DNA of 6,509 nt from Alphaproteobacteria bacterium (GTDB taxonomy: Bacteria > Pseudomonadota > Alphaproteobacteria > Rhodobacterales > Rhodobacteraceae), in the NCBI GenBank assembly GCA_003694465.1, contig RFKM01000083.1, positions 1-6,509 on the forward strand, written 5' to 3'. How positions within the stretch are numbered: the first letter of the stretch is position 1; each line of letters begins with the position of its first letter. Positions 1-5,380 of this stretch are shown here, one piece after another. A program made the translations under genes and the position numbers. Below the pieces are notes generated by a model. It ran no database searches and was not told the DNA's origin. It worked only from the letters and a program-made list of their open reading frames with translations.

Positions 1-715
1 AGGGAATGACGAACTCGCCCATCACCGGGATGAACACGAGGAAGCTGCCGGCGACGATCCCCTGTTTCGACAGCGGCACGGTGACCAGCCAGAAGGCGGT
101 GAGGCGCGAGCAGCCCAGGTCTTCGGCCGCCTCGAGAAGCGATTCGTCGAGCCGCTCCAGCGCCGAGTAGAGCGGCAGCACCATGAACGGCAGGTAGGTG
201 TAGACGATGCCGATATAGACGGCGGTGGTGGTGTTGAGAATGGTCAGCGGCTGGTCGATCCAGCCGAGGGCGAGCAGCAGGTGGTTGAGAAACCCCTCCT
301 GCGCGAGGATCGACTTCCACGAATAGACGCGGATCAAAAACGACGTCCAGAACGGCAGGATCACCAGCATCAGAAGGGTCGGGCGCCATTCGTCGGGGGC
401 CTTGCTCATGCCGTAGGCGATCGGATAGCCGACGGCGAGCGTCATCAGCGTCGAGAGCACGGCGATCTTCAGCGACGAGATGTAGGCCTTCCAGTAAAGG
501 TCGTCGGTGGTCAGGAAGACGAAATTCTCGAAATCGAGCCCGGCCCACCACTCGCGCACCCCGGCCCAGCCGCGGGCGAGGTCGAGCGTCGGCGTGTAGG
601 GGGGGATGGCCAGCGCGGTGTCGGACAGGCTGATCTTGGCAACGATCAGAAACGGCACGAAGAACAGCGCCAGCAGCCACATGTAGGGCAGGGCGATGAG
701 GGCGGCGCGTCTCAT
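1..715 (-). CDS. potH: Polyamine ABC transporter permease, PotH type (3' end beyond window)
   Basis: Inner-membrane permease of a putrescine/polyamine importer, one of two permeases that form the channel. The first 238 codons are present and open to the window edge; E. coli PotH has about 317 residues, so roughly 50-70 C-terminal residues lie outside. Hydrophobic segments are visible at about residues 5-28, 80-101, 112-130, 162-182 and 218-235. The EAA cytoplasmic loop that docks on the ATPase starts at E195-A196-A197 with its glycine at G201. Stretches such as IPPYT (37-41), WTSFLIRVYSW (123-133) and VFIPVMGEFVIP (227-238) closely resemble remembered E. coli PotH. The ATG (715-713) overlaps the potG stop as ATGA, implying translational coupling; only a weak GAGAA precedes it. 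This start gives a shorter cytoplasmic N-terminus than E. coli PotH, but the next Met (residue 12) would cut into the first membrane helix. Confidence 0.93.
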   Translation of the reverse strand, partial: MRRAALIALPYMWLLALFFVPFLIVAKISLSDTALAIPPYTPTLDLARGWAGVREWWAGLDFENFVFLTTDDLYWKAYISSLKIAVLSTLMTLAVGYPIAYGMSKAPDEWRPTLLMLVILPFWTSFLIRVYSWKSILAQEGFLNHLLLALGWIDQPLTILNTTTAVYIGIVYTYLPFMVLPLYSALERLDESLLEAAEDLGCSRLTAFWLVTVPLSKQGIVAGSFLVFIPVMGEFVIP

Positions 716-1869
716 TTCTCGAGCACCACGCCGGCGGTCTTGCGCCACGAAAGCCAGACCTCGTCGTCCCATGTGATCTGGCGGCGGGCAAGGCGGGTGA
801 CGTTGGTCATGGCCGCCTTCACCATCTGCCCGCCGGCGAGTTCGACGTGATAGGTCGAGACGTTGCCGAGATAGCCGATGTCGATGACCTTCCCGAACAC
901 GGCGTTGAGGTCGCCCTCGGGGCGCGTCTTGGCGACGGCGATCTTTTCCGGGCGGATGGCATAGGTGACGGCGGCGCCGTCGGCGATCTCGCCCCCCACT
1001 TCTTCCACCTCGATCGGCGGCTCGCGCTCGTCGAAGACGATGCGCCCCGAATCCGGCCCGCTGCGCCGGAAGGTGCCGCGGATCAGGTTCACGTCGCCGA
1101 TGAAATCGGCCACATAGACATTCGCCGGCCGCTCGTAGACATTGGCCGGCGTGTCGACCTGCACGATCCGCCCGTGCTCCATCACCGCGATGCGCGAGGC
1201 GACGGTCATCGCCTCTTCCTGATCGTGGGTGACGATGACGAAGGTGGTGCCGGTCTTTTCCTGAATGTCCATGAGCTCGAACTGGGTGTCCTCGCGCAGC
1301 TTCTTGTCGAGCGCGCCGAGGGGTTCGTCGAGCAGCAGCAGTTTCGGCGCCTTGGCCAGCGAGCGGGCCAGCGCCACGCGTTGCCGCTGACCGCCGGAAA
1401 TCTGGTGCGGCTTGCGGCGGGCGAATTTCTCGAGCCGGGTGAGGCGCAGCATGTCTTCGACGCGCGCCTCGATCTCGCCTTTCGGCAGCCGGTCGCGCTT
1501 GAGGCCGAAGGCGATGTTGTCCCAGACCGAAAGGTGCGGGAAGAGCGCATAGCTCTGGAACATCATGTTCACCGGCCGGCGGTTCGGCGGGGTGGCGCCC
1601 AGATCCTGCCCGCCGAGCAGGATCTGCCCTTCGGTGGGCGCCTCGAAGCCGGCGAGCATGCGCATCATCGTCGTCTTGCCGCAGCCCGACGGGCCGAGCA
1701 GGGCGAAGAACTCGCGCTCGTAGATGTTCAGGGTCAGGTCGTCGATCGCCGTGAAATCGCCGAAGCGCTTGGTCACGTTGCGAAATTCGATGAGCGGCTT
1801 GGCCTCCGGGTCGAGCCAGGGGGCGAATTCGCCGGAAGGGGGCTTCGGCTTGCGCGTGACGTCCGCCAT
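712..1869 (-). CDS. potG: Polyamine ABC transporter ATP-binding protein, PotG type
   Basis: Cytoplasmic ATPase (385 aa) powering the importer. Counted from the ATG, it shows Walker A GPSGCGKT (59-66), the Q-loop glutamine in MMFQSYALFP (Q105), signature ISGGQ (157-161), Walker B LLLLDEP (177-183), D-loop GALD (185-188) and the switch histidine in THDQEEAM (H215). Residues from about 235 to the end form a TOBE-type regulatory domain, including YAIRPEKI and DIGYLGNVSTYHVEL. The RPINMMFQSYALFPH-like and KPHQ(I/L)SGGQ segments resemble E. coli PotG (377 aa) more than PotA. A GTG at 1875 is in frame two codons earlier, but it lies inside a strong Shine-Dalgarno (GAGGTGAT), so the ATG at 1869 is preferred. 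It follows potF by 66 bp, with an intrinsic terminator between, and overlaps potH by 4 bp. Polyamine rather than another substrate is inferred from the adjacent potF. Confidence 0.95.
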   Translation of the reverse strand: MADVTRKPKPPSGEFAPWLDPEAKPLIEFRNVTKRFGDFTAIDDLTLNIYEREFFALLGPSGCGKTTMMRMLAGFEAPTEGQILLGGQDLGATPPNRRPVNMMFQSYALFPHLSVWDNIAFGLKRDRLPKGEIEARVEDMLRLTRLEKFARRKPHQISGGQRQRVALARSLAKAPKLLLLDEPLGALDKKLREDTQFELMDIQEKTGTTFVIVTHDQEEAMTVASRIAVMEHGRIVQVDTPANVYERPANVYVADFIGDVNLIRGTFRRSGPDSGRIVFDEREPPIEVEEVGGEIADGAAVTYAIRPEKIAVAKTRPEGDLNAVFGKVIDIGYLGNVSTYHVELAGGQMVKAAMTNVTRLARRQITWDDEVWLSWRKTAGVVLEK

Positions 1870-1870
1870 G

Positions 1871-1878
1871 ATCACCTC
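1871..1878 (-). promoter_or_regulatory. Strong ribosome binding site of potG
   Basis: On the minus strand GAGGTGAT lies one base before the ATG at 1869, with the GAGG core 5 nt upstream. It is an almost full match to the anti-Shine-Dalgarno sequence and decides the start codon, because the in-frame GTG at 1875-1873 is part of this element. It begins only a few bases after the T tract of the upstream terminator. Confidence 0.7.
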
Positions 1879-1885
1879 GGTCGGT

Positions 1886-1917
1886 AAAGAAAAGCCCCCG
1901 CGCCGCGGCGCGAGGGC
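1886..1917 (-). terminator. Intrinsic terminator/attenuator between potF and potG
   Basis: Read on the minus strand, an 11-bp GC-rich stem (arms at plus coordinates 1907-1917 and 1894-1904, one mismatched pair, centred on GCGCCGCGGCGC) is followed directly by TTTTCTTT (1893-1886). This is the classic Rho-independent layout, 19 bp after the potF stop. Because potG and potH must still be expressed, partial termination is the likely role: abundant potF mRNA with reduced readthrough into the ATPase and permease genes. The structure is seen directly; the attenuation role is inferred. Confidence 0.8.
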
Positions 1918-1935
1918 CGGTCTCGAAAGGCCGGA

Positions 1936-3021
1936 TCAGGTGCCCGACTTGATCTTCGTCCACAGCCGGGTGACGACGCGCTGCACCTTCGCGTCATAGG
2001 GGCGCGTGGTGTAGAGCTTGGCCATGGTCTCTTCGTCCGGGTAGATCGCCGGATCGCCGAGGATCTCGGGGTCGATGAACTCCTGCGCGGCCTTGTTGCC
2101 CGAGGCATACCAGACATAGTTGGTGGCCGCGGCCGCGTTCTGGGCATCCATCATGAAGTTGATGAACTTGTGGGCGCCATCCGGGTTCGGCGCGTCGACC
2201 GGAATCGCCATCTGGTCGAACCACATCTGCGCGCCTTCCTTCGGCACGCTGTAGACGATGGTGTTGCCGTTGTCGGCCTCGTCGGCCCGGGCCTGCGCCT
2301 GGAAGACGTCGCCCGACCAGCCGACGGCCACGCAGATGTTCCCGTTGGCCAGCGCCTCGATGTATTCGGAGGAGTGGAACTTCTGGATGTAGGGGCGGAT
2401 CGGGGCAAAGACGGCCTCGGCCTTGGCGATCACCTCCGGGTCGTGGCTGTCGGGGTCTTCGCCGATGTAGTTGAGCGCGGCCGGAATCATCTCGGTCGGC
2501 GCGTCGAGGAAATGCACGCCGCAGGCGCTGAGCTTCTCCATGTTGGCCGGGTCGAAGACCAGCGCCCAGCTGTCGATCGGGGCATCCTCGCCAAGCACTT
2601 CCTTGACCTTGTCGACATTCACGCCAATGCCCGTGGTGCCCCACATGTAGTTGACGGAATACTCGTTGCCCGGGTCGTATTGCGCGGTGCGCTGCTCGAT
2701 CACGTCCCACATGTTCTTGAGGTTCGGCAGCTTCGCCTTGTCAAGCTTCTGGAAGGCGCCGGCCGCGATCTGGCGCTGCAGGAAGGTGGCCGAGGGCACC
2801 ACCACGTCATAGCCCGAACCGCCGGCCAGCAGCTTGGTCTCGAGCAGCTCGTTGGAATCGAACACGTCGTAGATCAGGTCGATCCCGGTTTCTTCCTCGA
2901 ACTTGGTCAGCAGCTCTTCGTCGATGTAGTCGGACCAGTTGTAGACCCGCACCTCCTCGGCCATCGCCGCCCCGGCCATGAGCGCGAGGCCGGAGGTTGC
3001 CACGATCAGCTTGAAATTCAT
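1936..3021 (-). CDS. potF: Periplasmic polyamine-binding protein, PotF/SpuD-SpuE type
   Basis: Solute-binding protein (361 aa) that captures putrescine or spermidine in the periplasm and delivers it to the PotGHI complex. A Sec signal peptide is visible at 1-21 (Lys4, hydrophobic core LIVATSGLALMAGAA, cleavage after AMA). The mature part is PotF-like throughout: VYNWSDYI (26-33), VFDSNELLETKLLAG (53-67), VVPSATF (74-80), MWGTTGIG (126-133), FLDAPTE (171-177), VGWSGDV (233-239), and a C-terminal W-T-K-I-K-S-G-T like E. coli PotF. Aligning by eye with E. coli PotF, ligand contacts are kept: W29, S30, Y32, S77, E177, W235, D238, D269 and Y305. The position of PotF F276 is W267, a spermidine-type residue. 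The ATG at 3021 has GGGAG 9-11 nt upstream; a longer reading from TTG at 3129 would run through the promoter and spoil the signal peptide. It is first in the transporter operon and divergent from the GntR gene. Confidence 0.95.
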   Translation of the reverse strand: MNFKLIVATSGLALMAGAAMAEEVRVYNWSDYIDEELLTKFEEETGIDLIYDVFDSNELLETKLLAGGSGYDVVVPSATFLQRQIAAGAFQKLDKAKLPNLKNMWDVIEQRTAQYDPGNEYSVNYMWGTTGIGVNVDKVKEVLGEDAPIDSWALVFDPANMEKLSACGVHFLDAPTEMIPAALNYIGEDPDSHDPEVIAKAEAVFAPIRPYIQKFHSSEYIEALANGNICVAVGWSGDVFQAQARADEADNGNTIVYSVPKEGAQMWFDQMAIPVDAPNPDGAHKFINFMMDAQNAAAATNYVWYASGNKAAQEFIDPEILGDPAIYPDEETMAKLYTTRPYDAKVQRVVTRLWTKIKSGT

Positions 3022-3061
3022 CTTGCATGTCTCCCGTTGGTGAACAGCGCCCTTGTCGGGC

Positions 3062-3073
3062 TTTTGATCAAAA
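3062..3073. promoter_or_regulatory. Candidate operator: perfect 12-bp palindrome TTTTGATCAAAA
   Basis: A perfect inverted repeat in otherwise GC-rich DNA. It overlaps the last bases of the proposed potF -10 (3071-3076) and the likely transcription start, where a bound repressor would block initiation. Its TTTTGATCA core recurs in the aminotransferase promoter at 3873-3881. The adjacent GntR/FCD regulator is the natural candidate to bind it. The palindrome is seen; the binding protein is inferred. Confidence 0.6.
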
Positions 3074-3099
3074 CTAGCCGCAATGGAAGATGTGGTCAA
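3071..3099 (-). promoter_or_regulatory. Putative sigma70 promoter of potF
   Basis: On the minus strand TTGACC (plus 3099-3094) and TAGTTT (3076-3071) are separated by 17 bp. The -35 matches five of six consensus bases; the -10 matches only three of six but keeps the first T, the A and the last T. Initiation would fall near 3064, giving a leader of about 43 nt before the ATG at 3021. The palindrome 3062-3073 overlaps the -10 and start. Confidence 0.5.
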
Positions 3100-3136
3100 A
3101 TCTTTCCTCGGGCGGTAGTCTCCCGACAAAGAGTAT

Positions 3137-3158
3137 CGGCTAGCCGGTCAGTTGCAAC
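3137..3158. promoter_or_regulatory. Two small palindromes in the leader of the GntR gene
   Basis: CGGCTAGCCG (3137-3146, perfect 10-bp palindrome) and GTTGCAAC (3151-3158, perfect 8-bp palindrome) lie side by side 22-43 bp before the regulator's ATG. A partial copy of the first, CTAGCCG, occurs at 3074-3080. They could be autoregulatory sites, but palindromes this short arise by chance and they differ from the TTTTGATCA motif. I found no convincing -35/-10 pair for the regulator gene itself. Confidence 0.25.
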
Positions 3159-3179
3159 GGAATTGCGGGAGCGGACACG

Positions 3180-3839
3180 ATGAATGCGCCAGGCGCAAAG
3201 CTGCCGGAGCACGAGCGCACCTACCGCGCCCTGCGCGAGATGGTGCTCTACGGCGAGTTGTCGCCCGGCCAGCCGGTGACCATTCAGGGGCTGGTCGAGG
3301 CGCTGGGCGTCGGGATGACGCCGGTGCGCGAGGCGATCCGCCGGCTGACCAGCCAGGGGGCGTTGATGCTCAAGGGCAACCGCCGCGTTCAGGTGCCCGA
3401 GATGACGCTTGAGCAATACGGCGAACTGGCGCTGATCCGCCGCACCGTCGAGCCGGAGCTTGCCCGGCGGGCCACGCCGCGGTTGACCGACGACGACATC
3501 GCCGACCTTGCCGCCGAAGATGCGCTGGTCGATGCCGCCATCGAGAAGGGTGACGTGCGCGGCTACCTTGCCCACAACCACCTGTTTCACGCCAAGCTCT
3601 ATGCCCGCTCCGGGGCGGAGGTTCTGATGTCGCTGTTCGATATCGTCGCCCTGCGCGCCGGCCCCTCGCTGCGGGTCATGCTCGGCCGGCACGGCACCGC
3701 CAACCTGCCCGACATGCACCGCGAGGCGCTGGCGGCGATGCGCGCGCGCGATGCCGAGGCGGTGGCGGCGGCGATCCTCGGCGACATCGAGCAGGGAATC
3801 ACCCAGGTGACGCGCTCGCTCACGCGGGCAAAATCGTGA
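3180..3839 (+). CDS. GntR-family transcriptional regulator, FCD subfamily
   Basis: A 219-aa DNA-binding regulator, probably a metabolite-responsive repressor of the flanking polyamine genes. Residues about 11-73 form the GntR winged helix: a first helix around TYRALREMVLYGEL, PGQPVTIQGLVEALGVG, and the diagnostic TPVREAIRRLTSQGAL (47-62), followed by the wing GNRRVQVP. Residues about 78-210 form an all-helical FCD effector domain, with the ELALIRRTVEPELARRA segment and possible metal ligands N133, H137 and H180. The usual third FCD histidine appears to be D202 (in ILGDIEQ). The ATG has GGGAG 8 nt upstream. The gene is divergent from potF and 76 bp before the aminotransferase on the same strand, a common arrangement for a local regulator. 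The family is certain; the polyamine-related effector is inferred from context, and no specific gene name is justified. Confidence 0.93.
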   Translation: MNAPGAKLPEHERTYRALREMVLYGELSPGQPVTIQGLVEALGVGMTPVREAIRRLTSQGALMLKGNRRVQVPEMTLEQYGELALIRRTVEPELARRATPRLTDDDIADLAAEDALVDAAIEKGDVRGYLAHNHLFHAKLYARSGAEVLMSLFDIVALRAGPSLRVMLGRHGTANLPDMHREALAAMRARDAEAVAAAILGDIEQGITQVTRSLTRAKS

Positions 3840-3841
3840 TC

Positions 3842-3855
3842 AGGCGCGCGCGCCT
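3842..3855. repeat. 14-bp GC palindrome after the regulator gene
   Basis: AGGCGCGCGCGCCT is a perfect palindrome starting 3 bp after the GntR stop and ending 5 bp before the next -35 box. It could fold as a short hairpin at the end of the regulator mRNA, but no T tract follows, so it is not a standard intrinsic terminator. It may only reflect GC-rich composition. Confidence 0.3.
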
Positions 3856-3859
3856 CGCG

Positions 3860-3887
3860 TTGACACGCCCGTTTTTGATCATATTGT
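3860..3887 (+). promoter_or_regulatory. Sigma70-like promoter of the aminotransferase gene
   Basis: A perfect -35 TTGACA (3860-3865), a 16-bp spacer and TATTGT (3882-3887, four of six consensus bases including the first TAT) stand out as AT-rich in a GC-rich region. Initiation would be near 3894, leaving a short leader with AGGAG (3905-3909) before the ATG at 3916. The gene can therefore be transcribed independently of the upstream regulator. Confidence 0.65.
3872..3885. promoter_or_regulatory. Second candidate operator, TTTTTGATCATATT
   Basis: This spacer sequence between the -35 and -10 shares the nine bases TTTTGATCA (3873-3881) with the palindrome 3062-3073. The TGATCA centre is symmetric but the right arm is imperfect. 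Binding here would occlude RNA polymerase, consistent with co-repression of import and catabolism by one regulator. Confidence 0.5.
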
Positions 3888-3915
3888 GGGCGCAAAGTCC
3901 TCACAGGAGCCCGAG

Positions 3916-5313
3916 ATGACCAGGATCAGCAACCACCTGCCCACCGCCGAACTTCAGGCCCTCGACGCCGCCCATCACATGCACCCGTTCACGGCGAACG
4001 ACGAGCTGGCCCGCCTCGGGGCGCGGGTGATCACCGGGGCGAAGGGGGTCACGCTCACCGACAGCGAGGGCGAGGAGATCCTCGACGCGATGGCGGGGCT
4101 GTGGTGCGTCAACATCGGCTACGGGCGCGACGAACTCGCCGAGGTCGCCTACCGGCAGATGAAGGAACTGCCCTATTACAACACCTTCTTCATGTCGACC
4201 CATGTGCCGGCCATCGCGCTTGCCGACAAGCTCGCCGAGCTCGCGCCGGGCGATCTCGACCATGTCTTCTTCGCCAGCGGCGGGTCGGAGGCGAACGATA
4301 CCAACATCCGCATGGTCCGCCGCTACTGGGATCTTCTCGGCAAGCCCGAGAAGAAGGTGATCATCAGCCGCAAGAACGCCTATCACGGCTCGACGGTCGG
4401 CGCCGCCTCGCTGGGCGGGATGCAGGGGATGCACGCCCAGGGCGGCATGCCGATTCCCGACATCGTGCACATCAACCAGCCGCATTGGTATCTCGAGGGC
4501 GGCGATCTCAGCCCCGAGGACTTCGGCCTGCAGCGCGCGCGCGAGCTTGAAGAGAAGATCCTCGAACTCGGCGAAGACCGGGTTGCCGCCTTCATCGCCG
4601 AACCGATCCAGGGCGCCGGCGGGGTGATCGTGCCGCCCGAAACCTACTGGCCCGAGATCCAGCGCATTTGCGACCGCTACGACATCCTGCTGATCATCGA
4701 CGAGGTGATCACCGGATTCGGGCGCACCGGCGAGTGGTTCGGCACCCAGTATTACGGCCTCAGGCCCGACATCATGACCATCGCCAAGGGGCTGTCGTCG
4801 GGCTATGCGCCGATCGGCGGCTCGATGGTCTCGGGCAAGGTGGCCGAGGTGATCGGCAAGGCGGAGTTCACTCACGGCTACACCTATTCGGCGCATCCGG
4901 TGGCCGCGGCGGTGGCGCTCGAGAACCTGCGCATCATGGAAGAGGAAAGGATCGTCGAGCATGTGAAGAACGAGGCGGCGCCCTACCTTGCCGAGAAGTG
5001 GCACCAGCTCGCCGACCACCCCTTCGTCGGCGAGACGAAGATCGTCGGGATGATGGCCTCGCTGGCGCTGACCGCCGACAAGTCGGTGCGCAAGCCCTTC
5101 GCCAGCGCCCCCGGCACCGTCGGCTACATGGTGCGCGAACGCTGCTTCAAGAACAACCTGATCATGCGCCATGTCGGCGACCGGATGATCGTCGCCCCGC
5201 CGCTGGTGATGCAGAAGGACGACATCGACCTCTTGTTCGAACGCGCCGTCCAGTCGCTCGACGAAGGCTACAAGGCGGTGAAGGACGCCGGCCTGATGAA
5301 GACGGCCGACTGA
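3916..5313 (+). CDS. spuC: Class III aminotransferase, SpuC-type (putrescine/polyamine--pyruvate)
   Basis: A 465-aa cytoplasmic PLP enzyme (fold type I), likely moving the amino group of putrescine or a related polyamine to a keto acid such as pyruvate, yielding an aminoaldehyde. Visible landmarks: DAMAGLWCVNIGYG (57-70), the phosphate-binding SGGSEAND (121-128), YHGS (156-159), AEPIQGAGGVIVPPETYWP (228-246), IIDEVITGFGRTGEWFG (260-276, with D262 contacting the pyridine nitrogen), catalytic lysine K291 in IAKGLSSGY, THGYTYSAHPVAAA (319-332) and R418 in LIMRHVGD. These blocks closely match remembered Pseudomonas aeruginosa SpuC. The ATG at 3916 has AGGAG 6 nt upstream; an in-frame GTG at 3886 lies in the -10 box and is rejected. 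It has its own promoter and is followed after 67 bp by the oxidoreductase. This family also holds beta-alanine and other omega-transaminases, so the exact amine donor is inferred from the transporter context. Confidence 0.88.
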   Translation: MTRISNHLPTAELQALDAAHHMHPFTANDELARLGARVITGAKGVTLTDSEGEEILDAMAGLWCVNIGYGRDELAEVAYRQMKELPYYNTFFMSTHVPAIALADKLAELAPGDLDHVFFASGGSEANDTNIRMVRRYWDLLGKPEKKVIISRKNAYHGSTVGAASLGGMQGMHAQGGMPIPDIVHINQPHWYLEGGDLSPEDFGLQRARELEEKILELGEDRVAAFIAEPIQGAGGVIVPPETYWPEIQRICDRYDILLIIDEVITGFGRTGEWFGTQYYGLRPDIMTIAKGLSSGYAPIGGSMVSGKVAEVIGKAEFTHGYTYSAHPVAAAVALENLRIMEEERIVEHVKNEAAPYLAEKWHQLADHPFVGETKIVGMMASLALTADKSVRKPFASAPGTVGYMVRERCFKNNLIMRHVGDRMIVAPPLVMQKDDIDLLFERAVQSLDEGYKAVKDAGLMKTAD

Positions 5314-5321
5314 GCCGGGCG

Positions 5322-5347
5322 GGCGCGCGGGGGCACCCCGGCGCGCC
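5322..5347 (+). other. Very stable GC hairpin between spuC and the oxidoreductase gene
   Basis: Arms GGCGCGC-GGGG and CCCC-GGCGCGCC pair over 11 bp with a single bulged base and a tiny loop, 8 bp after the spuC stop. No T tract follows, so an intrinsic terminator is unlikely. It could protect the 3' end of spuC mRNA or reduce readthrough into the next gene 33 bp later. The structure is seen; the role is inferred. Confidence 0.45.
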
Positions 5348-5380
5348 TGTCGCTGCACCTCGACACCGGGAAGGGGCTTC

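Noticed and set aside
281..850. A 189-codon plus-strand frame opposite potH/potG
   Set aside because: It has a low-complexity charged composition and lies opposite the permease membrane helices and EAA loop, which are clearly the coding strand.
847..1887. A 346-codon open frame antisense to potG
   Set aside because: It is a GC-driven shadow of the ATPase gene, with no motif or start signal.
3022..3129. Longer potF with a TTG start at 3129
   Set aside because: It would translate the promoter and palindrome and bury the signal peptide behind 36 extra residues; the ATG at 3021 has its own ribosome site.
2170..3183. A 337-codon open frame antisense to potF
   Set aside because: The potF reading has a signal peptide and conserved ligand residues; the antisense frame also runs through the divergent promoter region.
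3837..3842. TGATCA at the regulator stop, and another at the potG start (1869-1874), as further operators
   Set aside because: Both lack the flanking T/A arms of the promoter copies, and a 6-bp palindrome is expected by chance; the potG copy is explained by the ribosome site plus start codon.
3886..3915. Longer aminotransferase starting at GTG 3886
   Set aside because: The GTG overlaps the proposed -10 box and would precede the transcription start; the ATG at 3916 has AGGAG at ideal spacing.
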